DNA of 64,000 nt from Microbacterium sp. BH-3-3-3 (GTDB taxonomy: Bacteria; Actinomycetota; Actinomycetes; Actinomycetales; Microbacteriaceae). The position numbers and the translations under genes are program-made. Below are positions 54,439-63,514 of this stretch, piece after piece (within the stretch, counting starts at the first letter, position 1; each line of letters begins with the position of its first letter). Under the pieces are notes generated by a model, which worked only from the letters and a program-made list of their open reading frames with translations, made no database searches and was not told where the DNA came from. The stretch is taken from NCBI RefSeq assembly GCF_001792815.1, contig NZ_CP017674.1, forward strand, positions 2,914,001-2,978,000, read 5' to 3'.

Positions 54439-54533
54439 CGAGGGGTCACTCTCGCCCCCACCCGCTCACCTCCCCTCGATCCGATGGGCGGAGATGCCTC
54501 TTCGCCCGGGTCTCTCACCGAAAAGGAGTCGCC

Positions 54534-54773
54534 ATGACCATTCCCTTCCTTCCCACCGCCGCCGCCGCTCGTCACGAGGTGTGCGTCCCCGCGCTGACCT
54601 CGGGGCGCGCGGGTGCCCTCTTCCTCGATGAGAGAGGAGCCGCGACCGCCGAATACGCCATCGCGACCATGGCCGCCGTCGCCTTCGCCGGGCTGCTCGT
54701 CGTCATCATGCGCAGCGACGAAGTGCGCGGGATCCTCACCGATCTCGTTCGTCGTGCGCTGACGGTGCAGTGA
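54534..54773 (+). CDS. DUF4244 Flp-pilin-like protein
   Basis: A 79-residue protein with one hydrophobic helix (ATAEYAIATMAAVAFAGLLV) after a basic N-terminal stretch; DERGAATAEYA matches the TadE/Flp prepilin cleavage and pilin-like core. It is the likely structural pilin of the locus. ATG 54534 has AAAAGGAG 5 bases before it. A 95-base gap separates it from TadB/C. Confidence 0.82.
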   Translation: MTIPFLPTAAAARHEVCVPALTSGRAGALFLDERGAATAEYAIATMAAVAFAGLLVVIMRSDEVRGILTDLVRRALTVQ

Positions 54774-55126
54774 TGTCCGCGGCTCACCGGGCCGAGCGTC
54801 GACGGCCACGACTCGACGAGCGCGGTGCCGTGACCGCGGAGTTCGCTGTCGCGCTCCCCGCGCTGATCGTCGTGCTGGCGCTGGGGGTGGGGGCGCTCGG
54901 CTCGGTCGCCACGGCCGTCCGGCTGCAGCACAGCGCCACCGAGGCCGCGCGACTGCTCGGGCGGGGAGACGGCGGCGGGCTCGCCGTCGTCGACGGCGTC
55001 GGGGGCAGCGCGTCGGTCGAACGCGTCGACGGCCTCGTCTGCATCACGGCTTCCGCCCCGATCGCGTCGGCGCTCCCGCTCGCGCCCGTGACCGCGCGGG
55101 CCTGCGCCCTCGACGGAGGGCGCTGA
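54773..55126 (+). CDS. TadE-like pseudopilin
   Basis: A 117-residue protein with DERGAVTAEFAVALPALIVV: the same prepilin-like cleavage region and a hydrophobic helix, then RLQHSATEAARLLGRG, typical of TadE. The ATG shares a base with the upstream stop (TGATG); GTG 54770 is another start. It would be a minor pilin. Confidence 0.82.
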   Translation: MSAAHRAERRRPRLDERGAVTAEFAVALPALIVVLALGVGALGSVATAVRLQHSATEAARLLGRGDGGGLAVVDGVGGSASVERVDGLVCITASAPIASALPLAPVTARACALDGGR

Positions 55127-55455
55127 TGGCGGGCACGGTCGCGGTGGTCGGCGTCACCGCGGTGGTGGCGGGCGCCACCGTCGCTCTCGGACTCGCTCTC
55201 GGCGCCGTGGTGCAGGTGCAACGGCTGTCGGGGATCGCGGATGCCGCCGCCCTCGCCGCGGCCGACACGGTGAGCGGGGCGGTGACGGGGGTGCCCTGTG
55301 AGGCGGCGACGGTCGTCGCCGAGCAGGGGGGTGCGAGCCTGCAGGAGTGCGATGTCGACGGCCTGGTCGCCACCGTCACCGTCGCTGGGGCGTACGGTGG
55401 GATTCCATTCGATGTGCGCGCGCGGGCCGGACCACCCGATGTCCCGAGCCCATGA
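55126..55455 (+). CDS. TadE-like helicase/secretion-neighbourhood protein (Rv3654c type)
   Basis: A 109-residue protein with a hydrophobic N-terminal helix (VAVVGVTAVVAGATVALGLA) and IADAAALAAADTVSG, which matches the TadG/TadE-like domain. Such proteins sit at the end of short actinobacterial tad loci, as here. The start overlaps the upstream stop (TGATG). Confidence 0.75.
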   Translation: MAGTVAVVGVTAVVAGATVALGLALGAVVQVQRLSGIADAAALAAADTVSGAVTGVPCEAATVVAEQGGASLQECDVDGLVATVTVAGAYGGIPFDVRARAGPPDVPSP

Positions 55456-55515
55456 GTCCTCCCGGAACCCCGCCAGGCAGGCGTGTGTATGGTGTGCATC
55501 GACGAAAGGACCCCA

Positions 55516-58455
55516 GTGGCAAACGGCAAGAAGCTCGTCATCGTCGAGTCCCCGACGAAGATGAAGTCGATCCAGGGATACCTCGGCGACGACTACGAGG
55601 TGCTCAGCTCGGTCGGTCACATCCGCGATCTCGCGTCGAAGAAAGAGATCCCGGCCGACAAGAAGGCGGCGTACGGCAAGTACTCCATCGACGTCGAGAA
55701 CGACTTCGACCCGTTCTACGTGGTCAACGACCGCAAGACCAAGACGGTGGCCGAGCTCAAGCGCGCGCTGAAGACGGCCGACGAAGTCTTGCTCGCCACT
55801 GATGGTGACCGCGAAGGCGAAGCCATCGCGTGGCACCTGCTCGAGGTTCTCAAGCCCAAGGTCCCCGTGCGTCGCATGATCTTCCACGAGATCACGAAGG
55901 ACGCCATCCGCGAAGCCGCCGAGAACACTCGCGAACTCGACGTGTCGCTGGTCGACGCGCAGGAGACCCGTCGCGTGCTCGACCGCCTGTACGGCTGGGA
56001 CGTCTCGCCCGTGCTCTGGCGCAAGGTGGGATCCGGCCGCGAGGGCACGGCGCTCAGCGCCGGCCGCGTGCAGTCCGCCGCGACCCGCATGGTCGTCGAA
56101 CGCGAGCGCGAGCGCATGGCGTTCGTGTCGGCGTCATACTGGGACGTCGAAGCGCTCGCGTCGCAGACCGGGTCTTCGTTCACCACCCGCCTCGCCCGTC
56201 TCGACGGCGCTCCCATCGCCCGCGGCAGCGACTACGACGACAACGGAAACCTCAAGAAGGCCGTCGTGGTGCTCGACGAGGCGAAGGCCCGCGCACTCGC
56301 CGCGGCCATCACCGCCGCCGGCCGCGCGACGGTCGCCAAGGTCGAGGCCAAGCCCGGCACGCGCAGCCCCCGCGCCCCCTTCACGACCTCCACCCTGCAG
56401 CAGGAGGCCGGCCGCAAACTCTCGATGAGCGCCAAGCACGCCATGGGCGTCGCGCAGCGTCTGTACGAGAAGGGCTTCATCACCTATATGCGTACCGACT
56501 CGGTCGCCCTCTCGGGGCAGGCCATCTCGGCGGCGCGCGCACAGGCCGTCTCGCTGTACGGCGACAAGGCCGTCCCCGCCAACCCGCGCGTCTACAAGAG
56601 CAAGTCGAAGAACGCGCAAGAGGCGCACGAGGCCGTCCGCCCCTCGGGTGAGACCTTCCGCACGCCGGCGTCGCTCGCGTCGTCGCTCGACCGCGACGAG
56701 CAGAAGCTGTACGACCTCATTTGGAAGCGCACGGTCGCCAGCCAGATGGCCGATGCCAAGTACGAGACCACCACGGTCACCCTCACCGTCGCCGCGGGCG
56801 AGCAGGTCGCGGAGTTCACGGCGTCCGGAACCGTCTACACCTTCAAGGGCTTCCTCGAGGCCTACGAAGAGGGCAACGACGAGAAGCGCAACGGGCGTGA
56901 CGACGACGAGGACCAGTCCCTGCCCGCGGTCGCGGCGGGCGACGAACTCACCGTCAGTGACGTGGAGCCCAAGGGCCACAGCACCTCACCCAAGCCGCGC
57001 TACACCGAGGCCAGCCTCGTCAAGGCGCTCGAAGAGAAGGGCATCGGCCGCCCGTCGACGTTCGCCAGCATCATCGGCGTCATCCTCGATCGCGGCTATG
57101 TCTCCAAGCGCGGCCAGGCCCTGGTGCCCAGCTGGCTGGCCTTCAGCGTCGTGCGCCTGCTCGAAGAGCACTTCGCCGATCTCGTCGACTACGACTTCAC
57201 GGCCGCCCTCGAAGACGACCTCGATGCGATCGCCCGCGGAGAGCAGCGTCGCACGGAGTGGCTGAAGTCGTTCTACTTCGGTTCCGACAAGCAGGTGGGC
57301 CTGCGGCACATCGTCGACAACCTCGGCGAGATCGATGCCCGCGAGCTCAACTCGACCCGCATCACCGACACGGCCACCCTGCGCTTCGGCAAGTACGGTC
57401 CGTACCTCGAGATCACGGAGCCCGGGGCTGACGCCGAGACGAAGCCCCGCATCGTCAACATCCCCGAAGACCTGGCGCCCGACGAGCTCACGCCCGAGAA
57501 GGCCCAGGAGCTCATCGACGCCCCCGTCGCGGGCGACCGCGTGCTCGGCGAGAACGCCGAGAACGGCAAGCTCGTCGTCGTGAAAGACGGCCGCTTCGGG
57601 CCGTACGTGCAAGAAGTGGATGCCGAAGAGCCCGACGAGGTCGACCAGGCCACCGGTGAGGTCGTCGAGCAGCCGAAAAAGCGCGGCGTGAAGAAAGAGG
57701 TCACGCCCAAGCCCCGCACGGCCTCGCTCTTCCGGTCGATGTCGGTCGACACGATCGATCTCGACACCGCCCTGCAGCTTCTGTCGCTTCCGCGCGTCGT
57801 CGGCGCCGACCCCGAGACCGGTGCCGAGATCACCGCGCAGAACGGGCGGTTCGGGCCGTACCTCAAGAAGGGCACCGACTCGCGGTCGCTCGACGATGAG
57901 AAGCAGATCTTCGAGATCACGCTCGACGAGGCGATCGCCAAGTACGCCGAGCCGAAGTACGGCGCACGTCGTGCGTCGAGCGCCCTGAAGGAGTTCGACG
58001 CCGATCCGGTCAGCGGCAAGGCGATCAAGCTCAAGGACGGCCGCTTCGGACCGTACGTGACCGATGGCGAGACCAACGCCACGGTCCCGCGCGGTGAGGA
58101 CGCCATGGCCGTCACCTTCGAGCGCGCCGTCGAGCTCATCGCCGACAAGCGCGCCAAGGGCCCCGCGCCCAAGAAGGCGCCGGCGCGCAAGACGGCGGCG
58201 AAGACGACCGCCGCCAAGACGACCGCTGCCAAGACGACCGCTGCCAAGACGACCGCTGCCAAGACGACCGCTGCCAAGACGACCGCTGCCAAGACCACGG
58301 CAGCCAAGACCGCGGCGGCCAAGACGACCGCGGCCAAGACGGCGGCCAGCAAGACGACCGCCGCCAGATCGACCGCCAGCAAGACGGCGGCAGCCAGCAA
58401 GACGGCCGCGCCGAGGGCCACGACCACGCGCAAGGCGCCGGCGACGCAGTCGTGA
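55516..58455 (+). CDS. topA: DNA topoisomerase I
   Basis: A 979-residue type IA topoisomerase that relaxes negative supercoils. The N-terminal Toprim domain starts KKLVIVESPTKMKSIQGYL and includes LATDGDREGEAIAWHL; the active-site Tyr324 is in GFITYMRTDSVALSG. The C-terminal half has repeated topoisomerase modules (GRFGPYVQEV, GRFGPYLKKG, GRFGPYVTDG) and no zinc fingers. The end is a Lys/Ala/Thr tail with about ten KTTAA-type repeats (58200-58440), as in other actinobacterial TopA. GTG 55516 has GAAAGGA upstream. Confidence 0.97.
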   Translation: MANGKKLVIVESPTKMKSIQGYLGDDYEVLSSVGHIRDLASKKEIPADKKAAYGKYSIDVENDFDPFYVVNDRKTKTVAELKRALKTADEVLLATDGDREGEAIAWHLLEVLKPKVPVRRMIFHEITKDAIREAAENTRELDVSLVDAQETRRVLDRLYGWDVSPVLWRKVGSGREGTALSAGRVQSAATRMVVERERERMAFVSASYWDVEALASQTGSSFTTRLARLDGAPIARGSDYDDNGNLKKAVVVLDEAKARALAAAITAAGRATVAKVEAKPGTRSPRAPFTTSTLQQEAGRKLSMSAKHAMGVAQRLYEKGFITYMRTDSVALSGQAISAARAQAVSLYGDKAVPANPRVYKSKSKNAQEAHEAVRPSGETFRTPASLASSLDRDEQKLYDLIWKRTVASQMADAKYETTTVTLTVAAGEQVAEFTASGTVYTFKGFLEAYEEGNDEKRNGRDDDEDQSLPAVAAGDELTVSDVEPKGHSTSPKPRYTEASLVKALEEKGIGRPSTFASIIGVILDRGYVSKRGQALVPSWLAFSVVRLLEEHFADLVDYDFTAALEDDLDAIARGEQRRTEWLKSFYFGSDKQVGLRHIVDNLGEIDARELNSTRITDTATLRFGKYGPYLEITEPGADAETKPRIVNIPEDLAPDELTPEKAQELIDAPVAGDRVLGENAENGKLVVVKDGRFGPYVQEVDAEEPDEVDQATGEVVEQPKKRGVKKEVTPKPRTASLFRSMSVDTIDLDTALQLLSLPRVVGADPETGAEITAQNGRFGPYLKKGTDSRSLDDEKQIFEITLDEAIAKYAEPKYGARRASSALKEFDADPVSGKAIKLKDGRFGPYVTDGETNATVPRGEDAMAVTFERAVELIADKRAKGPAPKKAPARKTAAKTTAAKTTAAKTTAAKTTAAKTTAAKTTAAKTTAAKTAAAKTTAAKTAASKTTAARSTASKTAAASKTAAPRATTTRKAPATQS

Positions 58456-59126
58456 CCATCGAGGACACCCGGCCGCTGCACGCCCCGCGCGCGGCGGCGG
58501 CCGGGGGCCCCGGCCTCTTCGTCACCTTCGAGGGCGGCGACGGGGCGGGCAAGACCACCCAGGCGTCGCTGCTCGAGCAGTGGGTGCGCTCCGACGGTCG
58601 CGACGTGGTGCGCACGCGCGAACCGGGCGGCACCGAGGTGGGCGTGAGGATCCGCGACATCGTGTTGCACCACCGGGGGCACATCAACGCCCGCGCAGAG
58701 GCTCTGCTGTACGCCGCCGACCGCGCGCACCACGTCGAGACGGTCGTGCAGCCCGCCATCGCGCGCGGCGACGTCGTCATCCAGGATCGGTACCTCGACT
58801 CCTCCGTCGCGTACCAGGGGGCGGGCCGCGTCCTCGACGCCGACGACGTGCGGGCGCTGTCTCTCTGGGCGACCGACGGGCTGCTGCCCGACCTCACGGT
58901 GCTGCTCGACCTCGACCCGACCGCCGCGCGAGCGCGCCTCGATGCCGACGACAAGCCCTTCGACCGCCTCGAAGCCGAGAAGAACGAGTTCCATGCCCGC
59001 GTGCGCGACGGCTTCCTGGCTCTCGCACGACGTGAGCCGGAGCGTTTCCTCGTGCTCGATGCGACCGAGGCGCCCGAGGTTCTGGCCGCGCACGTGCGCG
59101 ACGCCGTGACGACGCGGCTGGGCTGA
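58452..59126 (+). CDS. tmk: Thymidylate kinase
   Basis: A 224-residue P-loop kinase converting dTMP to dTDP. P-loop FEGGDGAGKTTQASLLEQW, REPGGTEVG, and the LID-like YLDSSVAYQGAGR are present. A Gly/Ala-rich N-terminal extension of about 15 residues precedes the P-loop. GTG 58452 overlaps the topA stop (GTGA). The topA-tmk-holB order is common in actinobacteria. Confidence 0.95.
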   Translation: MTIEDTRPLHAPRAAAAGGPGLFVTFEGGDGAGKTTQASLLEQWVRSDGRDVVRTREPGGTEVGVRIRDIVLHHRGHINARAEALLYAADRAHHVETVVQPAIARGDVVIQDRYLDSSVAYQGAGRVLDADDVRALSLWATDGLLPDLTVLLDLDPTAARARLDADDKPFDRLEAEKNEFHARVRDGFLALARREPERFLVLDATEAPEVLAAHVRDAVTTRLG

Positions 59127-59234
59127 CGCGTCCTCTACCGCGGTACCCCGGCGGTATCGACGTCCGGCGCCCTTGGGCGAGCGCGCCCTCCATCGCGCGG
59201 TGACGAGCCAGGGAAAGCTGTCGGAGCCCACGGT

Positions 59235-59240
59235 TAGGCT
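59235..59240 (+). promoter_or_regulatory. -10 element of holB
   Basis: TAGGCT lies seven bases before the holB ATG with no ribosome site, fitting a leaderless transcript separate from topA-tmk. Confidence 0.5.
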
Positions 59241-59247
59241 GGAGCCC

Positions 59248-60426
59248 ATGTCCGTCGCCCTCGACCCGCCGTCCACGCCCGCCGCGGCGGCGCCGTTCCC
59301 GTGGGACGCCGTGTGGGGGCAAGACGACGCGGTCGACACCCTGCGCGCCGCGGCATCCGACCCCGCCGCCCTCGCCCACGCCTGGTTGATCACGGGCCCT
59401 CCCGGGTCGGGGCGCTCGACCCTCGCGTACGCGTTCGCGGCGGCGCTCATCGCCGAGCCGGGCGACGAGCGGGCGCAGCAGCAGGTGCTGGCCCGCACCC
59501 ATCCCGACCTCACCGCGCTGCGCACCGAGCAGGTCGTCATCCGCATCGACGAGGCCCGCCGTCTGGTGGAGCGATCGTCATTCGCGCCGTCGCTCGGGCG
59601 GCACCGGGTGATCGTCGTCGAAGACGCCGACCGCATGGCCGAACGCACGTCCAACGTGCTGCTGAAGGCCCTCGAGGAGCCCCCCGAGAAGACCGTGTGG
59701 GTGCTGTGCGCCCCGAGCGATGCCGACCTTCTGCCGACCATCCGCTCCCGCGTACGGCTCCTGCGCCTGCGGGAGCCCTCGGTCACCGACGTCGCCGCCC
59801 TCATCGTCGAACGCACGGGTGTCGCCCCAGACATCGCCGAAGAGTCCGCGCGCCACGCGCAGCGCCACATCGGCATGGCGCAACGCCTCGCCACCGACGA
59901 CGACGCCCGCGCCCGTCGTGCCGAGACCCTGGCTGCGGTCCTCGCGGTGCGCGGCATCGGCGACGCCGTCGAGGTGGCGGGACGCATCGTGCGCCTGGCC
60001 ACCGATGATGCGAAGGCCCTCACCGCCACCCGCGACGAAGAAGAACGGCGTGCGCTGCTGCGCACCTTCGGTGTCGCCGAGGGGGCCGCGGTGCCGCCGT
60101 CGGTCCGCGGCCAGGTCAACGCCCTCGAAGACGACCAGAAGCGGCGCGCCACCCGCAGCCTGCGCGATGGCATCGACCGCGTGCTCACCGACCTGCAGTC
60201 CCTGTTCCGCGACGTCGTGATGATCCAGTACGGCCGCGAGGGCGACCTGGTCAACAGCGAGCGCCTCGACGACCTGCGTTCCCTCGCGGCCGAGTGGACG
60301 CCGACCCGTACCCTCGGCGTGCTCGACCGCATTTCCGACACCCGCTCGCACCTCGAGCAGAACGCGGCGCCCCTCTTGGCATTGGAGAGTCTCATGATCA
60401 CCGTCGCGAATGGTTCCGCCCCGTGA
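59248..60426 (+). CDS. holB: DNA polymerase III subunit delta'
   Basis: A 392-residue clamp-loader subunit. It has the AAA+ fold with LITGPPGSGRSTLAYAFA (P-loop), IVVEDADRMAERTSNVLLKA and EEPPEKTVWVLCAP, close to dnaX but without its zinc site. With DnaX it loads the sliding clamp. The start ATG 59248 follows TAGGCT. The stop overlaps the hydrolase start. Confidence 0.94.
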   Translation: MSVALDPPSTPAAAAPFPWDAVWGQDDAVDTLRAAASDPAALAHAWLITGPPGSGRSTLAYAFAAALIAEPGDERAQQQVLARTHPDLTALRTEQVVIRIDEARRLVERSSFAPSLGRHRVIVVEDADRMAERTSNVLLKALEEPPEKTVWVLCAPSDADLLPTIRSRVRLLRLREPSVTDVAALIVERTGVAPDIAEESARHAQRHIGMAQRLATDDDARARRAETLAAVLAVRGIGDAVEVAGRIVRLATDDAKALTATRDEEERRALLRTFGVAEGAAVPPSVRGQVNALEDDQKRRATRSLRDGIDRVLTDLQSLFRDVVMIQYGREGDLVNSERLDDLRSLAAEWTPTRTLGVLDRISDTRSHLEQNAAPLLALESLMITVANGSAP

Positions 60427-61964
60427 GCGCGCGCCGTCGTCTGGCCGCCGTGATCGCCGGCGTGGCCGGGGTCGCCCTGGCCCTGTCCGGGTGCCTCTAC
60501 GCCCAGATCCCGCCGATGGCGCCCGACGGGGGGCGCTCGCTCGCTCCGCAGACCGAGGGCGTCGACGCGGCACTCCTGCCGTACTACGGCCAGACGCTCG
60601 CGTGGGAAGCCTGCGGAAGCGCCGGGTTCGACTGCACGACCGTCACCGCCCCTCGCGATTACGCCGACCCCTCGGCCGGTGACCTGCAGCTGGCCGTCAT
60701 CCGCCACCGCGCGACGTCGGGCGAGCCCCTGGGCTCCCTGTTGACCAACCCCGGTGGGCCGGGGGTCAGCGGCGTCGACACGGTGCGTGACTCGCTCTCG
60801 CTCGTCGCCGACGAGACGCTCACCAGCGCGTACGACGTCATCGGGTTCGACCCGCGCGGGGTGGGTCAGTCGTCGCCGGTGACGTGCTACGACGCCGCGG
60901 GCATGGACGCCTACCTGTACGACATCCCGCCCGGAGCGCGCGGCAGCGACGAGCGCAACGCCGCTCTCGAGCAGCGGCAGGTCGACTTCGCCCAGGCGTG
61001 CGAGAGCAACAGCGCCGGCATCCTGCCCTACGTCTCGACCGAGAACGCCGCGCGCGACATGGATCTTCTGCGTGGCGTGCTCGGCGACGCGAAGCTGAAC
61101 TACCTGGGATTTTCGTACGGCTCGCTGCTGGGAACGACGTACGCCGGCCTGTTCCCCGAACGCGTCGGGCGCATGGTGCTCGACGGGGGCATCGACCCGA
61201 GCCTCCCGGCCAGCGCGAGCGGGATCGCTCAGGCGGTGGGTTTCGAGAACGCGCTGCGGGCGTTCATGGCCGACTGCGTGACGAAGTCGGACTGCCCGTT
61301 CACGGGCTCGGTCGACGACGCGATGGCCGATCTGTCGTCGCTGCTCGAGCGGGTGGACGCGCGACCGATCACGGCGGGTGACGGTCGTCAGCTCGGAGCG
61401 GATTCGCTCATGACCGCGATCATCGCCGCGCTCTACAGCGACCAGAACTGGTCCTATCTGCGTGCCGCTCTGAGCGGCGCGCAGAACGGCGACGCGTCGG
61501 TGGCGTTCCAGCTCGCCGACTTCTACAACGGTCGCACCGACGGCGGCTACACCGACAACACGATGCAGGCGCTGCGGGCGTACAACTGCGTCGACTACCC
61601 CGCCGAGAGCGAGGCCGACAGCGACGCGCTGCTGGCCGAGCTCGAGCAGAAGGCCCCGGTCGTGGCGCCGTACTGGGTCGGACCCGATCCCTGCGACGCG
61701 TGGACCGCCCCGCCGACCGGAACGCGTGCCGCCATCACCGCGCCCGGCTCACCCCCCATCGTGGTGCTCGGAACGACCGGTGACCCCGCGACCCCGTACG
61801 CCGAGGCGCAGAGCCTGGCCGACCAGCTGTCGCAGGGCGTGCTGGTGACCTACGTCGGCGAGGGACACCTCGCCTACAACAAGGGCGACGACTGCGTGAA
61901 CGGTGCCGTCGACGACTACCTGGTCGGCGGCACGGTGCCGGCCGAGGGCCTGCGCTGCGGATGA
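60423..61964 (+). CDS. Secreted alpha/beta-hydrolase lipoprotein, tripeptidyl-aminopeptidase-like
   Basis: A 513-residue protein. A signal peptide ends in the lipobox LSGC (Cys about 24). The alpha/beta-hydrolase core has TNPGGPGVSG (oxyanion region), FDPRGVGQSSPVTC, the nucleophile elbow LGFSYGSLLG, Asp in GTTGDPATPYAEA and His in GEGHLAYN. The C-terminal part matches the TAP-like domain that trims tripeptides from protein N-termini. GTG 60423 overlaps the holB stop. Confidence 0.9.
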   Translation: MSARRRLAAVIAGVAGVALALSGCLYAQIPPMAPDGGRSLAPQTEGVDAALLPYYGQTLAWEACGSAGFDCTTVTAPRDYADPSAGDLQLAVIRHRATSGEPLGSLLTNPGGPGVSGVDTVRDSLSLVADETLTSAYDVIGFDPRGVGQSSPVTCYDAAGMDAYLYDIPPGARGSDERNAALEQRQVDFAQACESNSAGILPYVSTENAARDMDLLRGVLGDAKLNYLGFSYGSLLGTTYAGLFPERVGRMVLDGGIDPSLPASASGIAQAVGFENALRAFMADCVTKSDCPFTGSVDDAMADLSSLLERVDARPITAGDGRQLGADSLMTAIIAALYSDQNWSYLRAALSGAQNGDASVAFQLADFYNGRTDGGYTDNTMQALRAYNCVDYPAESEADSDALLAELEQKAPVVAPYWVGPDPCDAWTAPPTGTRAAITAPGSPPIVVLGTTGDPATPYAEAQSLADQLSQGVLVTYVGEGHLAYNKGDDCVNGAVDDYLVGGTVPAEGLRCG

Positions 61965-62027
61965 CCCCCGAACCCACCGCCGGCGCCCGCGCCTAGGCTG
62001 GATCCGTCACACCCCGAGGAGACCCCC

Positions 62028-62699
<672 letters not shown>

Positions 62700-62776
62700 T
62701 CCCACCCCGGCGCGCGTACCTCAGACCCCGCCGGAGCATGTAGGATCGATGATCGTGCACGCGACAGCGCGCACAT

Positions 62777-62852
62777 GCCGCCTTAGCTCAGACGGCAGAG
62801 CGATTCACTCGTAATGAATAGGTCAAGGGTTCGATTCCCTTAGGCGGCTCCA
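62777..62852 (+). tRNA. tRNA-Thr (anticodon CGT)
   Basis: A complete 76-base cloverleaf with encoded CCA. The acceptor pairs GCCGCCT with AGGCGGC; anticodon stem-loop ATTCA-CTCGTAA-TGAAT gives CGT, reading threonine ACG codons; the T arm is AAGGG-TTCGATT-CCCTT. A terminator follows. Confidence 0.97.
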
Positions 62853-62855
62853 CCA

Positions 62856-62890
62856 GACCCTCACCCGCATATCGGGTGGGGGTCTTTTGG
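62856..62890 (+). terminator. Intrinsic terminator of tRNA-Thr
   Basis: GACCCTCACCCG (62856-62867) pairs with CGGGTGGGGGTC (62873-62884) with one mismatch, followed by TTTT. Confidence 0.9.
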
Positions 62891-63020
62891 TTCGTCGGCG
62901 AGACGAACCTCGGAGCGACCCGCGGTGTACCCGTGCCCCTCGGGCTGACGCAAGTGTGGACGCAGCGTCGCGAGCGCGGAGCTGCGGGGGCGGGGGAGCT
63001 CGCCCGATAGGCTGGGATCC

Positions 63021-63062
63021 GTGTCGTCCCGTGCCGTGCGGCGGCGATCATCCGCCCGCTGA
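63021..63062 (+). CDS. Possible leaderless 13-codon leader peptide
   Basis: A GTG seven bases after TAGGCT (63008-63013) starts a 13-codon frame, MSSRAVRRRSSAR, ending at TGA 63060-63062, 14 bases before the downstream membrane-protein gene. Its position fits a leader, but coding is unproven and the frame could be chance. Confidence 0.3.
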   Translation: MSSRAVRRRSSAR

Positions 63063-63076
63063 CCGCAGGAGCCCCC

Positions 63077-63472
63077 GTGTCGAACGCGCTCGACGCCCTC
63101 ATCGAGATCTTCACGTGGGTGGGGCTCGGTGGGGGCATTCTGCTCGCGTTCGTCGCGGTCGTCCTGGTACTCGCCGACGGCACCTGGGTGCCCACACGTG
63201 CCGTGGTCGAGCACGCCGAGGGCGGGCGAGTGGTGCGGTGGTTCGACGAGGGCGGCGGTGTCAACGAAGCCCCCCTGGCGCCGCACGACGACGCTCGCCT
63301 CGGCGACGCGGACATGGCCGACATCTTCTACCGGCGGGGGTCGGCGCACCGCATGCGGTTGACGCGGTCGTCGCCGTCGGTGCGATTCGTGTCGTTGCTC
63401 GCGGCCGGGGTGCTGGGGCTCGGGGCGGTGTCGTTCATCGCGTCGATCGTGGTGCTCTTCGTGCAGGGGTAG
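63077..63472 (+). CDS. Small hypothetical membrane protein
   Basis: A 131-residue protein with two hydrophobic segments, at about 13-33 and 107-128, and a hydrophilic middle (PTRAVVEHAEGGRVVRWFDE). No family is recognised. GTG 63077 has AGGAG 6 bases upstream. It lies between tRNA-Thr and the MMPL transporter gene. Confidence 0.7.
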   Translation: MSNALDALIEIFTWVGLGGGILLAFVAVVLVLADGTWVPTRAVVEHAEGGRVVRWFDEGGGVNEAPLAPHDDARLGDADMADIFYRRGSAHRMRLTRSSPSVRFVSLLAAGVLGLGAVSFIASIVVLFVQG

Positions 63473-63489
63473 GACTTGACGCGAGGCAC

Positions 63490-63514
63490 ATATTGCTAGA
63501 TAAGCTAGCGATAT
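63490..63514. promoter_or_regulatory. Palindromic operator over the MMPL start codon
   Basis: ATATTGCTAG and CTAGCGATAT flank the 5-base ATAAG: 10-base arms with one mismatch, AT-rich in a GC-rich context. The right arm overlaps the ATG (63513). This is the kind of site used by MarR-, PadR- or TetR-type repressors of transporters. Confidence 0.65.

Noticed and set aside
58200..58440. Short tandem repeats resembling a CRISPR or satellite array
   Set aside because: They are in frame and encode the Lys/Thr/Ala tail of topoisomerase I.
62788..63324. 178-codon minus-strand frame across tRNA-Thr (contains PPKGIEPLTYSLRVNRSA)
   Set aside because: An antisense artefact of the tRNA-Thr gene, with no family features in the rest of the frame.
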